Shown: positions 5,137 to 5,650 of the stretch, in pieces | Layout of the letters: each line of letters starts with the position of its first letter | How positions within the stretch are numbered: position 1 is the first letter of the stretch | NCBI GenBank assembly: GCA_025352585.1 | Contig: JANXTD010000152.1 | Coordinates: 1-5,650, forward strand | Direction: 5' to 3' | Source: Fimbriiglobus sp. | GTDB taxonomy: Bacteria > Planctomycetota > Planctomycetia > Gemmatales > Gemmataceae | Length of the DNA: 5,650 nucleotides | Notes under the pieces: generated by a model | Database searches by the model: none | What the model was told of the DNA's origin: nothing | Seen by the model: only the letters and a program-made list of their open reading frames with translations | Translations under genes and position numbers: made by a program

Positions 5137-5650
5137 TTACGGCACGACTTCGTCCGGGGTGGATGTAGCCGGCGGCGGGGCAGGCTGGCGGCGTAGCGCC
5201 ACGTCGTAGAGGCGGACGCCGTAGTCGCGCTTCTCCTTCGGCGTGGCCTCGCTCAGGTCGCCGCCGTGGTCGACGCCGTCGGGGCCGACGCTGTAGACGA
5301 CGACGCGGCCGGGGAGGCACCGGTACTTCAGCGGCAGGCCGTCGCACGGGTCCGTCGGGAGGTTGGGGAGGATGTCCCTCGGGATGTCGGCGAGGCTCAC
5401 GGGCCAGCGGCCGAAGCGGCGGCGGTGCCGCTCGCAGGCGATGCCGACGGCGACGGCCGAGAGTTCGCCCCGGCTACGGAGGGAGAACGCGCAGGCCTTT
5501 TCGCCGGCCGGGAGTAGCATCCGGGTGAGGGCGTAGCGCGGGTCCGACGCGGACGGTATCGGAACCGCGGCGAAGGCGACGACCTGCCGCTCGGGGGGTA
5601 GCTTCGCCGCGTCGATGAAGCGCGTGATCGTATCGAGGAGGCAGTCCGCG
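5137..5650 (-). CDS. Third paralogue of the membrane-protein family, C-terminal 170 residues (5' end outside the window)
   Basis: The frame is open to the right edge, and the translation from 5650 downward aligns throughout with the 441-residue neighbour. Its first visible residues (LLDTITRFIDAAKLPPERQ) match LLDVLTRYIDATKLPPEQQ of that protein, followed by IPSASDPRYALTR against LPHASDPRFVLTR. The pseudopilin-like domain follows, with ACERHRRRFGRWP, LADIPRDIL, TDPCDGLPLKY and VVYSVGPDGVDHGGDL. The tail is Pro/Thr-rich and ends EVVP with a TAA stop at 5137-5139. The signal anchor would lie outside the window. An ATG at 5520 exists but is internal, because homology continues upstream of it. Two Cys, in KAC and IAC, 19 residues apart, are conserved with the neighbour. 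The gene ends 27 bp before the next start, consistent with one operon. It is much closer to the 441-residue copy than to the 486-residue copy. Confidence 0.85.
   Translation of the reverse strand, partial: ADCLLDTITRFIDAAKLPPERQVVAFAAVPIPSASDPRYALTRMLLPAGEKACAFSLRSRGELSAVAVGIACERHRRRFGRWPVSLADIPRDILPNLPTDPCDGLPLKYRCLPGRVVVYSVGPDGVDHGGDLSEATPKEKRDYGVRLYDVALRRQPAPPPATSTPDEVVP
5411..5457. repeat. 47-bp perfect direct repeat, copy 2
   Basis: This stretch is identical to 4037-4083 and lies 1374 bp from it, close to the length of one gene unit. It sits at the equivalent position of the paralogous C-terminal domain, so it reflects gene duplication or later gene conversion and not a mobile repeat. 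Confidence 0.9.

Noticed and set aside
1..5650. CRISPR array, insertion sequence, tRNA or rRNA
   Set aside because: No regularly spaced short repeats, no transposase-like translation with terminal inverted repeats, and no tRNA or rRNA sequence were seen. The direct repeats present are explained by gene paralogy.
1224..5650. A complete McrBC restriction system
   Set aside because: None of the three genes upstream of the McrC-like gene has a Walker A motif, a GTP-specificity motif or other AAA+ features; they are signal-anchored paralogues.

Overview
The window is very GC-rich with strongly GC-biased third codon positions, and every supported gene reads on the minus strand. The HNH protein, the pseudopilin-like C-termini of the long membrane-anchored paralogues and the base composition together suggest a high-GC planctomycete (Gemmataceae-like). 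This is an inference from family resemblance, not a marker-gene assignment.

In transcription order (high to low coordinates) there are two blocks. Block 1 is a tight cluster. It starts with a membrane-anchored protein cut by the right edge (5137-5650), followed after 27 bp by a full paralogue (3784-5109). A more diverged paralogue (2327-3787) follows through a 4-bp GTGA stop/start overlap. A McrC-family PD-(D/E)xK nuclease (1224-2330) follows through a second 4-bp GTGA overlap. The spacing argues for one transcript with translational coupling. No McrB GTPase is visible.

Block 2 follows a 172-bp gap containing a sigma70-like promoter candidate and a small inverted repeat. It consists of an intact HNH endonuclease-family protein (416-1051), then after 91 bp the N-terminal 108 residues of an amidohydrolase-family metalloenzyme cut by the left edge (1-324).

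The three paralogues share an N-terminal signal anchor (seen in the two complete copies), a helical middle region and a C-terminal domain resembling the C-terminal part of type II secretion major pseudopilins. Their function is unknown. The most notable point is the coupling of a cytoplasmic-type McrC nuclease, without its usual McrB motor, to a tandem family of probably extracytoplasmic proteins. This could be an undescribed association or an accident of operon assembly; conservation of the neighbourhood in other genomes would decide.
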